Below, one piece after another: positions 16,888-25,249 of a DNA stretch of 42,089 bases. How positions within the stretch are numbered: position 1 is the stretch's first letter; every line of letters begins with the position of its first letter. A program made the position numbers and the translations under genes. The stretch covers positions 1 through 42,089 of the forward strand of contig JAFZIA010000061.1 of the NCBI GenBank assembly GCA_017554605.1, written 5' to 3'. This stretch comes from Bacteroidaceae bacterium. Its GTDB lineage: Bacteria; Bacteroidota; Bacteroidia; Bacteroidales; Bacteroidaceae. The notes under the pieces were generated by a model. That model did no database searches. It had not been told where the DNA came from and worked only from the letters and a program-made list of their open reading frames with translations.

Positions 16888-18717
16888 ATGGAGAACATTA
16901 AGGAGAAACTGCTCTACCTGCTCAGGTACTACGCAGCACTGCTGCTCTGTTTTGTACCGCTGCGACTGCTCTTTATGGCAGTGAACAGCGTTGAGAGCTA
17001 CACAGCAACCGATTATGCACAGGTTGCCGTCAACGGACTGCCGCTCGACATTGCAGTGGCAGGCTATATGACAATACTGCCGTTGCTGCTGGCAATAGTG
17101 GGATTATTCGTTTATATCCCGCTGCGCAAGCTGCTCATCGTGTACAACCTTTTCGTTGCGGCGGCCGTCTCCTCGGCCTTCATAGCCGATATGAGCCTCT
17201 ATCCCTTTTGGGAATTCAAGCTCGACGCATCGTTCCTTATATACATCGACTCACCCTCGAATGCCTTTGCAAGCGTGAGCACAGGATATATAATTATGCG
17301 CATTATAATGACGCTGCTGCTCGCTGCCGCCATATTTACCCTATTGCACAAGGCTACAAGCATAGGACTGCGCCCCGGAAAGCGGCGCGCCCTGACAATG
17401 CTCGCCCTCATCGTCACAGGCGGAATATTGTTCCTGGGAATACGCGGAGGAGTGGGAGAATCGACAAACAATATAGGCAAGGTATATTACAGCGACAAGC
17501 AGTTCCTCAACCACTCGGCCGTGAACCCGCTCTTCAGTTTCATCTACTCGATGGGCAAGCGCGAGGACTACAAGGAGGCATACAATTTCTTCGGCGCCGA
17601 GGAGCTTGCCGCACGCTTCGAGGGGCTCTACCCCATCGATGCGGCAATAACCGACACGCTGCTCAGCACCACCCGCCCCAACATAATAACAATAATCCTC
17701 GAAGGAATGGGAAGCCCGCTCATAGAGAGTATGGGCGGAATAAAAGGGGTGACACCCAACTTCGACCGTCTCGCAGAGGAAGGGGTAATCTTCACGAACT
17801 GCTATGCCAACAGCTACCGCACCGACCGCGGCGTGCTGTGCACACTGAGCGGATATGCCTCGTTCCCCAAGACCTCGGTGATGAAGTCGCCCGTCAAGAG
17901 CCGCAGCCTGCCGTCGCTCGCACAGTCGTTGGGCAAAGCAGGCTACCACAATGCCTTCCTGTATGGCGGAGACATAAACTTCACCAATATGAAGAGCTAC
18001 CTCTACTCCACCGGATACAACGAGCTCGTAGCCGACAAGGACTTCACAAGCGAGCAGCAGGAGACACACCTGTGGGGAGTGACCGACCACATCACATTCG
18101 ACTCGCTCTACACAATGGTACACAACCGCAGCCAGGAGCCGTGGCACGTGACCTTTCTTACACTGGCGAGCCACGAGCCGTGGACAGTGCCCTACAACCG
18201 CCTGCCCGACGACCTTATCGCAAATTCCTTTGCATATACCGACTCCTGCCTGGGAGGCTTCATCGACCGTCTGAAGGCGAGCGACCTGTGGAGCAGCACC
18301 CTTGTCATCTGCCTGCCCGACCACACGCTCGCACGCTACCCCGAGCGCACCGAGGGCGATGATGCACAGCGCAACAGGATTCCGGTCCTTTTGACAGGCG
18401 GAGCAGTAAAAGCACCCAAACGGGTGGAGACAATATGCAACCAGAGCGACCTTGTTGCAACAATCCTCGCGCAGATGTCGCTGCCGACAGACGATTTCCA
18501 GTTCAGCCGCAACATATTGTCGCCCTCATACAGATACCCTTTCGCCTACCACACATTCAACAACGGAATGTCACTAATAGACTCGACAGGCTACACACTA
18601 TACGACCTCGACGCCAATGCTCCCCGCATAGAGACCCCTGCCGACCCGCATCACATAAGAGCAAACAAGGCAAAAGCCATTCTGCAAACAACATACGACA
18701 ACTACAGCAAACGATAA
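16888..18717 (+). CDS. LtaS-like membrane phospho-transferase / sulfatase-superfamily enzyme (copy 1)
   Basis: It is an alkaline phosphatase-superfamily enzyme of 609 aa with about five N-terminal membrane helices (residues 8-180) and a periplasmic catalytic domain, the layout of lipoteichoic acid synthase and of phosphoethanolamine transferases. Likely metal and nucleophile residues are E272 in IILEGMGSP, T312 in NSYRTDRGVL, and D478-H479 in LPDHTLARY. A Gram-negative host makes lipoteichoic acid itself unlikely; transfer of phosphoglycerol or phosphoethanolamine to a surface glycan is a reasonable inference. It is followed 12 bp later by a GT2 gene and two genes later by a second enzyme of the same fold. 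Confidence 0.82.
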   Translation: MENIKEKLLYLLRYYAALLLCFVPLRLLFMAVNSVESYTATDYAQVAVNGLPLDIAVAGYMTILPLLLAIVGLFVYIPLRKLLIVYNLFVAAAVSSAFIADMSLYPFWEFKLDASFLIYIDSPSNAFASVSTGYIIMRIIMTLLLAAAIFTLLHKATSIGLRPGKRRALTMLALIVTGGILFLGIRGGVGESTNNIGKVYYSDKQFLNHSAVNPLFSFIYSMGKREDYKEAYNFFGAEELAARFEGLYPIDAAITDTLLSTTRPNIITIILEGMGSPLIESMGGIKGVTPNFDRLAEEGVIFTNCYANSYRTDRGVLCTLSGYASFPKTSVMKSPVKSRSLPSLAQSLGKAGYHNAFLYGGDINFTNMKSYLYSTGYNELVADKDFTSEQQETHLWGVTDHITFDSLYTMVHNRSQEPWHVTFLTLASHEPWTVPYNRLPDDLIANSFAYTDSCLGGFIDRLKASDLWSSTLVICLPDHTLARYPERTEGDDAQRNRIPVLLTGGAVKAPKRVETICNQSDLVATILAQMSLPTDDFQFSRNILSPSYRYPFAYHTFNNGMSLIDSTGYTLYDLDANAPRIETPADPHHIRANKAKAILQTTYDNYSKR

Positions 18718-18729
18718 AAACCAAATATT

Positions 18730-19554
18730 ATGGCAACAGGCAAATTCACAGTAGGAGTAGTAATATCTACATACAACAGCCCCGAGTGGCTCGAAAAAGT
18801 ACTATGGGGCTATATGCACCAGACACGTCCTGCCGACGAGATTGTGATAGCCGACGACGGCTCACGCGACGAGACACGACAGTTGATAGAGAGCTTCAGG
18901 CCCCACCTGCCCATTGTGCACGTGTGGCAACCCGACGAAGGTTTCCAGAAGTCGCGCATACTGAACAAGGCACTCGTTGCCGCCACAGCCGACTATCTCA
19001 TATTCACCGACCAGGACTGTATCCCCCGCAAGGACTTCATTGCCACACACGTGGAGTATGCACAGGAGGGCTACCTTCTGTCGGGCGGCTACTTCAAGTT
19101 GCCGATGGATATAAGCAAACAAATAACACACGAGGATATTTCGAGCGAGCGCGCATTCTCACTCTCGTGGTTGCGCAAACAGGGACTGCCCCTGTCGTTC
19201 AAATGCACCAAGCTGTCGACTGTAAAATGGTTCACACGCCTTATGAACCACATTACAACCGCCAAGGCAACGTGGAACGGCTGCAATGCCTCGGGCTGGC
19301 GCACCGACCTGTTGCGCACCAACGGCTTCAACGAAGAGATGCAGTACGGCGGACAGGACCGTGAGTTCGGCCTGCGCCTTGTGAATATGGGCATACGCTC
19401 CAAACAGATACGATACAGTGCAATTGCGCTGCACCTCGACCACAAACGCCCCTACAAGACCAAGGAGTCCATCGACAAGAACAAGGCAATACGCCGTGCG
19501 ACAAAGAAGAGCGGCATCATTGAGACTCCCTACGGAATAAAGAAACTCAAATAA
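18730..19554 (+). CDS. Glycosyltransferase family 2
   Basis: This 274-aa inverting sugar transferase with a GT-A fold begins with TVGVVISTYNSPEWLEKVLW and has the nucleotide-sugar site IADDGSRDETRQL and the metal-binding DQD (FTDQDCIPRKDF). A C-terminal block, GWRTDLLRTNGFNEEMQYGG followed by QDREFGLRL, resembles the galactosyltransferase-type end found in many GT2 enzymes. It is cytosolic, with no membrane segment. It sits between the LtaS-like gene and a GT90 gene with 12-bp gaps on each side, so it belongs to an envelope-glycan operon. Donor and acceptor cannot be named. Confidence 0.92.
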   Translation: MATGKFTVGVVISTYNSPEWLEKVLWGYMHQTRPADEIVIADDGSRDETRQLIESFRPHLPIVHVWQPDEGFQKSRILNKALVAATADYLIFTDQDCIPRKDFIATHVEYAQEGYLLSGGYFKLPMDISKQITHEDISSERAFSLSWLRKQGLPLSFKCTKLSTVKWFTRLMNHITTAKATWNGCNASGWRTDLLRTNGFNEEMQYGGQDREFGLRLVNMGIRSKQIRYSAIALHLDHKRPYKTKESIDKNKAIRRATKKSGIIETPYGIKKLK

Positions 19555-19566
19555 GAGAGCAGCCCA

Positions 19567-20532
19567 ATGGCAAAGAACAGTAAATTGATATACTATCTGC
19601 GCACCTACTCGCTGCTGCTGTGTCCCAAATTCATTCTGCGCCACATTATGCGCCGCCGTCTGAAGGAGATTGCCGCATCGCCCGAGAGGGAATACATAAT
19701 GAGCCGCGTCGACTACTACAACAAGCTGGGCGACGGAGCCACACTCCCCGACGATGCACCCACACTGGGCAGCCACACACTCAAGAACAAGAAGTGCGGC
19801 AGTGTATATTTCTTTGACACATACGAATTTACCCGTCACTTCCCCGACCACCTGCGCTGGTTGCTCAAGGGGGGCGACGTGACCACAATACCCGATGCAC
19901 CAACCATTGTGAAGAGCCGTCCCATCGGGGGCAACAACGCAAACTCGGTGCTGATGAAGCTGAACAAAGTGCGCCACTTCTTTTTTGTGAAAGACACCAT
20001 TCCCTTTGAAGAGAAGAAGAACATAATACTCTTCCGCGGCGACGCCAACGGCAAGCCCGGGCGCATACGCTTTTTTGAAAAGTGGTTTGGACACCCAATG
20101 TGCGACCTTGTCGACACAGCGGGGCACTCGGTGAACCCTACCCAATGGAAAGGCAAGGGAATGAGCGTCGGGGAGCACCTCAACTACCGCTACATAATGG
20201 CACTGGAGGGCGTGGACGTTGCGAGCAACCTCAAATGGGTGATGTCGAGCAACAGCATAGCAGTGATGCCCCGTCCCACATACGAGACGTGGTTTATGGA
20301 GGGTACACTCATTCCCGACTACCACTACATAGAAATCAAGCCCGACTACTCGGACCTGCTGGAACGCATCGAATATTACAACAGCCACATAGACGAGGCC
20401 AAGGCTATCATCAGGCACGCCAACGAATATGTGGAGCAGTTCCGCAACAAGCGCCGCGAGGATTCAATATCGCTTATGGTGCTCGCAAAATATTTCGGAA
20501 AGACGGGACAAAATATCCATTCGAAAGAATAA
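19567..20532 (+). CDS. Glycosyltransferase family 90 (CAP10 / LpsA-like)
   Basis: This 321-aa protein belongs to the group that includes fungal CAP10, animal POGLUT and bacterial LPS glycosyltransferases (LpsA). The recognisable features are IILFRGDANGKPGRIRFFEK in the middle, HLNYRYIMALEGVDVASNLK and SSNSIAVMPRPTYETWFMEG in the second half, and IPDYHYIEIKPDYSDL. There is no signal peptide; a hydrophobic stretch at 8-24 may be a membrane anchor. The gaps of 12 and 13 bp to its neighbours place it firmly in the four-gene cluster. A role in LPS or lipooligosaccharide core assembly is inferred. Confidence 0.85.
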   Translation: MAKNSKLIYYLRTYSLLLCPKFILRHIMRRRLKEIAASPEREYIMSRVDYYNKLGDGATLPDDAPTLGSHTLKNKKCGSVYFFDTYEFTRHFPDHLRWLLKGGDVTTIPDAPTIVKSRPIGGNNANSVLMKLNKVRHFFFVKDTIPFEEKKNIILFRGDANGKPGRIRFFEKWFGHPMCDLVDTAGHSVNPTQWKGKGMSVGEHLNYRYIMALEGVDVASNLKWVMSSNSIAVMPRPTYETWFMEGTLIPDYHYIEIKPDYSDLLERIEYYNSHIDEAKAIIRHANEYVEQFRNKRREDSISLMVLAKYFGKTGQNIHSKE

Positions 20533-20545
20533 CAAGCTGTCAACA

Positions 20546-22534
20546 ATGAAGATTATAGGCAAAGAACGCAATATATTCGCAGCACTGCTGTGCAACATTA
20601 TCCTGGCATACGCAATATTTATGCTGTGCCGCGGACTGTTTGTGGCAGTGGACTACAGCCTGTATGCCGAGGGACTGCAACGCGCCGACCTGTGGCTGAT
20701 GCTCAAAGGCTCACTGCGCTTCGACACCGCAGCAGTGTGCTACCTCAACGCGCTCTACATTCTGTGCCTGCTGCTGCCCTTGCACTACAAGGAGGGCAAA
20801 ATAATGCAGCACATAACCAAGGGAGCGTATGTAGCGTGCAACGCACTGGGCATCATCGTCAACCTGTGCGACATTGTATATGTACCCTTTACCGGCAGGC
20901 GCACCACGTGGTCGCTCTTCACCGAATTCTCGAACGAGGGGAATATGGGCAAGGTCATCGGCACAGAGATTGTGAACCATTGGTATTTAGTGCTCATAGG
21001 AGTATTGCTCATCTGGCTGCTCCACGCGCTCTACACCCCCGCAAGGACCGAGAATGAGCTCAAGCGCTACTACATAGGGCGCTTCGCACTGCTTGTAATA
21101 TCTGTACCCCTGATAATCACCGGCATACGCGGAGGGATAGGCCGCACGGTGCGCCCCATAAGCCTCAACGACGCCAACCAGTATATAGTAGATCCGGGAC
21201 AGGCTGCCATAGTGCTCAATACCCCTTTCTCAATGATACGCACCATAGGCAAGAACCCCTTCAAGGAGGTTAATTTCTTCGACGGGGAGGAGCTCGCGGC
21301 AATATTCTCGCCCATACGCAACTACTCGGGCTGCACCATCTACGCATCGGACAGCACCGTCATTGAGCCTCAGAAAAAGAATATCGTGGTATTCATAATG
21401 GAGAGCTTCGGAAAAGAGTATATAGGAGCATACAACCCTGGGGACGCATCACCCACACTCACCCCCTTCCTCGACTCACTTATATGCGTGAGCCGCACCT
21501 ACCGCTACTCCTACGGCAACGGCCGCAAGAGCATCGACGGAATGCCGTCGGTACTCTCGGGCATACCAATGTTCGTGGAGCCGTTCTTTGTAACCCCCTC
21601 GTCGCTCAACAAGGTGAGCGGAATTGCCGGGGAGCTTGCAGGCGAGGGCTACTACAGCGCCTTTTTCCACGGAGCCCCCAACGGCTCAATGGGCTTCCAG
21701 GCATTCGCAAAGGCCACAGGCTTCAACGACTACTTTGGAATGGACGAATACAACGCATCGCCACTCTACAGCGGCAACGACGACTTTGACGGCTCGTGGG
21801 CCATCTGGGACGAGCCCTTCTTCCAGTACTATGCACACAAGATGGACGAGTTCAGCGAGCCCTTTGTCACGGCAATGTTCAGTGCCTCGTCGCACCACCC
21901 CTTTGCAATACCCGGAGAGTACAAGGACATCTACAAGGAGGGCAAGCTGCCCATACACAAATGCGTACAGTACACCGACAATGCCCTGCGCCGGTTCTTT
22001 GCCCACGCAAAGGAGCAGGAGTGGTTCAAGAATACGCTTTTCGTGATTACAGCCGACCACTCGAACCAAACACTTGACGCACGGTACAAAAGCTCGTCGG
22101 GTTTCTTCGAAGTACCAATAATCTTCTACGACCCCGCAGGCAAAGAACCGTTTGCCCCAAGCATCGACAGCACACTAATAGCACAGCAGAACGACATTAT
22201 GCCCACGCTGTTGCACTATGTTGGATATAAAAAGGATTTCCTCTCGTTCGGAAAGAGTCTTCTTAGCGATACACCGCAAGAGAGCTATGCCGTAAACTGG
22301 CTCGGAGGACTATACCAATACTTCAAGGGCGACTACCTGCTGCAGTTCGACGGTGAGAGAAGCACAGCCCTCATCGACGTACGCAAAGACCCTCTGCACC
22401 AGAATAACCTCATAGGCACACAGCCCGAGGTTGAAGAGCAGATGCAGCGCGAACTAAAAGCAATAATACAACAGTATATGGCACGAATGCTACAGGACCG
22501 CTTAGTGCCCGAGAACGACAATAAAGAGCAGTAG
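20546..22534 (+). CDS. LtaS-like membrane phospho-transferase / sulfatase-superfamily enzyme (copy 2)
   Basis: This 662-aa protein has five N-terminal membrane helices (residues about 10-195) and a periplasmic sulfatase-fold domain. The likely active-site residues are E286 in VVFIMESFG, S329 in GNGRKSIDGMPSVL, and D504-H505 in TADHSNQT. The nucleophile position is thus Ser, not the Thr seen in copy 1 and in Gram-positive LtaS. A longer frame starts at 20429 inside the GT90 gene; the ATG at 20546 (13 bp after that gene's stop) gives a normal N-terminus. The LtaS-like genes at both ends of the cluster suggest two successive or alternative decorations of the same glycan. Confidence 0.82.
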   Translation: MKIIGKERNIFAALLCNIILAYAIFMLCRGLFVAVDYSLYAEGLQRADLWLMLKGSLRFDTAAVCYLNALYILCLLLPLHYKEGKIMQHITKGAYVACNALGIIVNLCDIVYVPFTGRRTTWSLFTEFSNEGNMGKVIGTEIVNHWYLVLIGVLLIWLLHALYTPARTENELKRYYIGRFALLVISVPLIITGIRGGIGRTVRPISLNDANQYIVDPGQAAIVLNTPFSMIRTIGKNPFKEVNFFDGEELAAIFSPIRNYSGCTIYASDSTVIEPQKKNIVVFIMESFGKEYIGAYNPGDASPTLTPFLDSLICVSRTYRYSYGNGRKSIDGMPSVLSGIPMFVEPFFVTPSSLNKVSGIAGELAGEGYYSAFFHGAPNGSMGFQAFAKATGFNDYFGMDEYNASPLYSGNDDFDGSWAIWDEPFFQYYAHKMDEFSEPFVTAMFSASSHHPFAIPGEYKDIYKEGKLPIHKCVQYTDNALRRFFAHAKEQEWFKNTLFVITADHSNQTLDARYKSSSGFFEVPIIFYDPAGKEPFAPSIDSTLIAQQNDIMPTLLHYVGYKKDFLSFGKSLLSDTPQESYAVNWLGGLYQYFKGDYLLQFDGERSTALIDVRKDPLHQNNLIGTQPEVEEQMQRELKAIIQQYMARMLQDRLVPENDNKEQ

Positions 22535-22545
22535 AAGCATCAAAC

Positions 22546-22570
22546 AGCAATCGCCGATTGTTATTTTTAT
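22546..22570 (+). terminator. Possible weak terminator after the envelope cluster
   Basis: AGCAAT and ATTGTT (22546-22551 and 22557-22562) form a 6-bp stem with one G-T pair and a 5-base loop, followed by ATTTTTAT. The radical SAM gene begins 13 bases later, so termination here is probably partial. Confidence 0.35.
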
Positions 22571-22582
22571 AAAACAGGAAAT

Positions 22583-23359
22583 ATGGCAACAATAATATTC
22601 CCCTCACCCATATTCGGTCCAATAAAGAGCCGTCGACTGGGCATCTCATTAGGAATAAACCTTCTCCCCGGCGACGGGAAAGTGTGCACATTCGACTGCC
22701 TCTACTGCGAGTGCGGATTTAACAGTTCGCACCGCAGCCGCACCCCACTGCCCACACACGCACAAGTAATCGAAGCACTCGAGCAGCAACTGAAGAAGAT
22801 GCAGGACGAGGGTACTGCGCCCGACGTACTCACCTTTGCAGGCAACGGCGAGCCCACCGTACACCCCCAATTCGCACAGATTATAGACGACACGCTGGCA
22901 CTGCGCGACAAATATTTCCCCAATGCCAAGGTTAGCGTACTCACAAACTCCACAATGATAACACGCCCCGCAGTATTCGAGGCACTGAAGAAAGTAGACA
23001 ACAACATACTTAAACTGGATACCGTCGACCCCAAGTATATTGCCCTTGTAGACCGTCCCAATGCCGCATACAAGCTGCCCGACATTATAGAGAAACTACA
23101 ACAGTTCGGTGGCAAGGCTGTAATACAGACAATGTTCCTCAAAGGCTTTGTCGATGGAGTGAACGTGGACAACACAGGCAACACATACGTACTCCCCTGG
23201 ATAGAGGCCGTAAAGAAGATTGCCCCGCGCGAAGTTATGATATACACCATTGACCGCGAGACACCGCAAGAGGGTCTGCAAAAGGCCACACGCGAGGAGC
23301 TCGACCGCATTGTAGAGCTGCTGCAAAGAGAGGGAATAAAAGCATCGGCCTCGTACTGA
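22583..23359 (+). CDS. Radical SAM protein (MoaA/NifB-like architecture), function unknown
   Basis: The CxxxCxxC cluster motif is CTFDCLYC (residues about 35-42), in the context of SRRLGISLGINLLPG and LTFAGNGEPTVHP, the latter matching the GNGEPT/GGE motif. The 258-aa protein has no obvious SPASM or auxiliary-cluster cysteines at the C-terminus, though C44 follows the motif (CLYCEC). The fold matches the short, widespread group often called radical SAM domain protein, for which I know no confirmed reaction. It follows the envelope cluster by 48 bp, possibly on the same transcript. No precursor peptide gene is adjacent. Confidence 0.85.
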   Translation: MATIIFPSPIFGPIKSRRLGISLGINLLPGDGKVCTFDCLYCECGFNSSHRSRTPLPTHAQVIEALEQQLKKMQDEGTAPDVLTFAGNGEPTVHPQFAQIIDDTLALRDKYFPNAKVSVLTNSTMITRPAVFEALKKVDNNILKLDTVDPKYIALVDRPNAAYKLPDIIEKLQQFGGKAVIQTMFLKGFVDGVNVDNTGNTYVLPWIEAVKKIAPREVMIYTIDRETPQEGLQKATREELDRIVELLQREGIKASASY

Positions 23360-23484
23360 CCAAGGAATTCCGCAGACAGATGCCGTGTTTGAAATCATAT
23401 CCTCATAAAAAAGCATAACAGAACAACAGCCGACACAATAAGCAAAAGCCTATCAGCGTTAATGAGCCAACAGAGAGAGATAAT

Positions 23485-24000
23485 ATGAAAAAAAATATAC
23501 TGACACTTATACTCATTACGCTGACCCTGACATCTTGCGAAACAGAGTCGCCCTACTCGGGCTACGCCGTATATTTCACCTGCGATGCAGCCTTCTCGCC
23601 CTACAACCAGATAAACAACCTGGGAGAGTTCATAACAGTGAGGCGTAGGCAAGGCAGCACCCCCTCGTATGAACTCACCGACGTACTCGGCAACAAGCAC
23701 ATACACCAGTTGACCGAGGCCGAAGCCCGCCAGCAATTCTACTACGGATTAGGCGGACTAATCATAGGACGTCCAATCTCCGACAGCAACGGCAGCATAT
23801 ACGCCTACGACCTTGCCTGCCCCAACTGCGACTCGCAACGCCACCGCCTGAGCATCGACCACCTGTGGCGAGCTACCTGCCCAAACTGCGCGACAGTCTT
23901 CGACCTCAATTTGGGAGGAATACCCATTGAAGGTAAATCGCGTGTCCTGTGGCGCTACCGCGTATTCACCACTGGCAGCATAGTAACTGTTCATAACTGA
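23485..24000 (+). CDS. Lipoprotein with two CPNC motifs (zinc-ribbon or metal-site type)
   Basis: This 171-aa protein has a lipoprotein signal (LTLTLTSC, predicted lipidated Cys at about residue 18). The C-terminal half contains LACPNCDSQRHRLSIDH and RATCPNCATVFDLNLGGIPI, two CxxC pairs about 20 residues apart, as in a zinc ribbon or rubredoxin-like knuckle, followed by a conserved RVLWRYRVF end. The region around the second pair resembles a Rieske-like layout but lacks the His ligands. Many Bacteroidales carry a lipoprotein of this shape, of unknown function. A metal-carrying knuckle outside the cytoplasm is unusual. The tRNA-Leu promoter follows the stop closely. Confidence 0.75.
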   Translation: MKKNILTLILITLTLTSCETESPYSGYAVYFTCDAAFSPYNQINNLGEFITVRRRQGSTPSYELTDVLGNKHIHQLTEAEARQQFYYGLGGLIIGRPISDSNGSIYAYDLACPNCDSQRHRLSIDHLWRATCPNCATVFDLNLGGIPIEGKSRVLWRYRVFTTGSIVTVHN

Positions 24001-24019
24001 AAATTTATTGGTTAACTTT

Positions 24020-24050
24020 TTTGTAATATTGACAAAACTCCTTATCTTTG
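24020..24050 (+). promoter_or_regulatory. Promoter of tRNA-Leu
   Basis: TTTG (24020-24023), 19 bases, then TATCTTTG (24043-24050): a perfect match in both elements and spacing to the Bacteroidota housekeeping promoter. It is the best promoter in the window. Confidence 0.85.
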
Positions 24051-24058
24051 CAGCCGTT

Positions 24059-24078
24059 AACGAGGGGCCAACCTCGTT
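24059..24078 (+). other. Hairpin in the tRNA-Leu precursor leader
   Basis: AACGAGG (24059-24065) pairs perfectly with CCTCGTT (24072-24078) around a 6-base loop. It lies between the predicted transcription start and the tRNA and would be in the 5' leader removed by RNase P. Confidence 0.55.
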
Positions 24079-24097
24079 GGCAACATATTCTAAGGTT

Positions 24098-24183
24098 GCT
24101 CGAATGGTGGAATCGGTAGACACGAAGGACTTAAAATCCTTTGGCATTTATACGCCGTGCGGGTTCAAGTCCCGCTTCGAGTA
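24098..24183 (+). tRNA. tRNA-Leu (anticodon UAA)
   Basis: This is an 86-nt class II tRNA. The acceptor stem GCTCGAA pairs with TTCGAGT, with a G-T first pair, and the discriminator base is A. The anticodon stem AAGGA/TCCTT encloses CTTAAAA, giving anticodon TAA. There is a long variable arm, and the T arm is GCGGGTTCAAGTCCCGC. CCA is not encoded. Promoter and terminator flank it directly, so it is a single-gene transcript. Confidence 0.96.
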
Positions 24184-24192
24184 CTTCCACAG

Positions 24193-24229
24193 ACGCTAAT
24201 TACTTATTTATAAGTGGTTAGCGTTTTTT
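24193..24229 (+). terminator. Terminator of tRNA-Leu
   Basis: ACGCTAA (24193-24199) pairs with TTAGCGT (24218-24224), with a second inner stem ACTTA/TAAGT, followed by a run of six T. Confidence 0.9.
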
Positions 24230-24350
24230 ATTTCATCATTTTCGTCAACCGTTGTCAACCAAAATTTGGTTCAATTGTTAACATTCTAAAATTTTAGCAA
24301 ATTTTATCGGTTTTGCATACAAATTGAATAATCCCAAAAAGAAAAAAGTC

Positions 24351-24358
24351 TATCTTTG
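24351..24358 (+). promoter_or_regulatory. -7 promoter element of the 196-aa exported protein
   Basis: A perfect TATCTTTG lies 78 bp before the ATG at 24437. No TTTG is seen at the usual spacing. The region before it (24246-24282) has two GTCAACC copies and the palindrome ACCAAAATTTGGT, which could be a regulator site. Confidence 0.55.
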
Positions 24359-24436
24359 CCTAAGTTAATTGTACTCCAAAGCATTTAAACGATTGAAATT
24401 TAACACGTCTCTATCACAAACTAAGAAAGAACAACA

Positions 24437-25027
24437 ATGAAACGCATCTTAATTGCTATAACATTCTTAATTCTCATTACCGCGAGTGCATTTGCACAGG
24501 AGACAATGGCTGAATATATTTCGGGCTGGGCAAACGAGTGGAAATACGCATTCTCCAAAGAGGGGGTAAAACAATGGAAACCCGAGTTTACAGTAAGATA
24601 CAATACGGGGTTTTACACTTCGGGGCCTATGCTCACAGGAGGAGTCAGAATTGACGAGAAGCGTTCATTGTCTTTGTTCGTATGCCAGGGGGACACTTAC
24701 ATCGACGCCGCTCCAGGAGACCTCCATTCAATCTGTGCAGGACTGCATTTCAGAAAAATCCTACACACCAGTAAGAGCAGGAGATTCACATTCTACAGCG
24801 ACATTTATGCTGGTGCAGCGCGAATCTATAAGATAAGCGGTAAATATCACAAAAACACAGCTACAGGAGAACTGCAAGAGGTTATTGACGAGAATGTTGG
24901 AGATGTGCTGTTTGTTGGAGGGTGGCAGCCCGGTGTGAAGATTAGATGCTACAGAAATATGAATTTATTCTTTGGCCCTACCATTGCAACAGGCTGCATC
25001 GGTCTCCATTTTGGCATTGGATTCTAA
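24437..25027 (+). CDS. Exported protein, outer-membrane beta-barrel-like, unknown function
   Basis: This 196-aa protein has a clear signal peptide (MKRILIAITFLILITASAFA, cut before QET). The mature part has alternating hydrophobic strands rich in Tyr and Gly (PEFTVRYNTGFYTSGPMLTG, RRFTFYSDIYAGAAR, GWQPGVKIRCYRNM) and ends with a terminal aromatic, CIGLHFGIGF, which is the usual barrel-insertion signal (final Phe). These features fit a small 8-strand outer-membrane barrel. I do not recognise a named family. It has its own promoter element and a convergent tRNA gene downstream. Confidence 0.7.
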   Translation: MKRILIAITFLILITASAFAQETMAEYISGWANEWKYAFSKEGVKQWKPEFTVRYNTGFYTSGPMLTGGVRIDEKRSLSLFVCQGDTYIDAAPGDLHSICAGLHFRKILHTSKSRRFTFYSDIYAGAARIYKISGKYHKNTATGELQEVIDENVGDVLFVGGWQPGVKIRCYRNMNLFFGPTIATGCIGLHFGIGF

Positions 25028-25102
25028 GAGCAAAAGAACAGGTACAATTATTGGCATAGTGTACAAAAGCAGCTACATTAATATCCACCAAGCCGAACTA
25101 TA

Positions 25103-25136
25103 CAAAAAACGGGAGAGGAAATCATTCCAATCCCGT
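25103..25136 (-). terminator. Terminator of tRNA-Arg
   Basis: On the minus strand ACGGGA and TCCCGT (25131-25136 with 25109-25114) close a stem containing an inner GGAA/TTCC pair, followed by TTTTTT. It starts 4 bases after the tRNA. Confidence 0.85.
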
Positions 25137-25140
25137 CAAG

Positions 25141-25212
25141 TACTCCCGACGAGAATCGAACTCGTATCTCAGCTTTAGGAGAGCCGCATTCTATCCATTG
25201 AACTACGAGAGC
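25141..25212 (-). tRNA. tRNA-Arg (anticodon CCU)
   Basis: It is a 72-nt tRNA on the minus strand. The acceptor GCTCTCG pairs with CGGGAGT (with G-T pairs at the first and fifth positions), and the discriminator base is A. The anticodon stem-loop CGGCT-CTCCTAA-AGCTG gives anticodon CCT, and the T arm is ACGAGTTCGATTCTCGT. CCA is not encoded. It reads AGG codons. Confidence 0.94.
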
Positions 25213-25249
25213 AGAAAAGCCCATAAAGGGCAAAACTTATTTCCGGCTG

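Noticed and set aside
20429..20545. N-terminal extension of the second LtaS-like gene
   Set aside because: It overlaps the GT90 coding sequence in another frame and lacks membrane character; the ATG at 20546 is the better start.
22583..23484. Radical SAM gene considered as part of a RiPP cluster
   Set aside because: No precursor-like ORF, RRE domain or exporter is adjacent; the 51-aa peptide gene is 14 kb away and not linked.
24008..24199. 63-aa ORF covering the tRNA-Leu region
   Set aside because: It is the translation of the promoter, the tRNA and its flank.
24246..24282. Repeated GTCAACC and the ACCAAAATTTGGT palindrome, considered as a CRISPR or att site
   Set aside because: There are only two short copies and no spacers; an operator is more likely, so it is mentioned only with the nearby promoter.
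24098..25212. tRNA genes considered as integration sites of an island
   Set aside because: No integrase and no repeat of the tRNA 3' end was found; the genes between them look ordinary.
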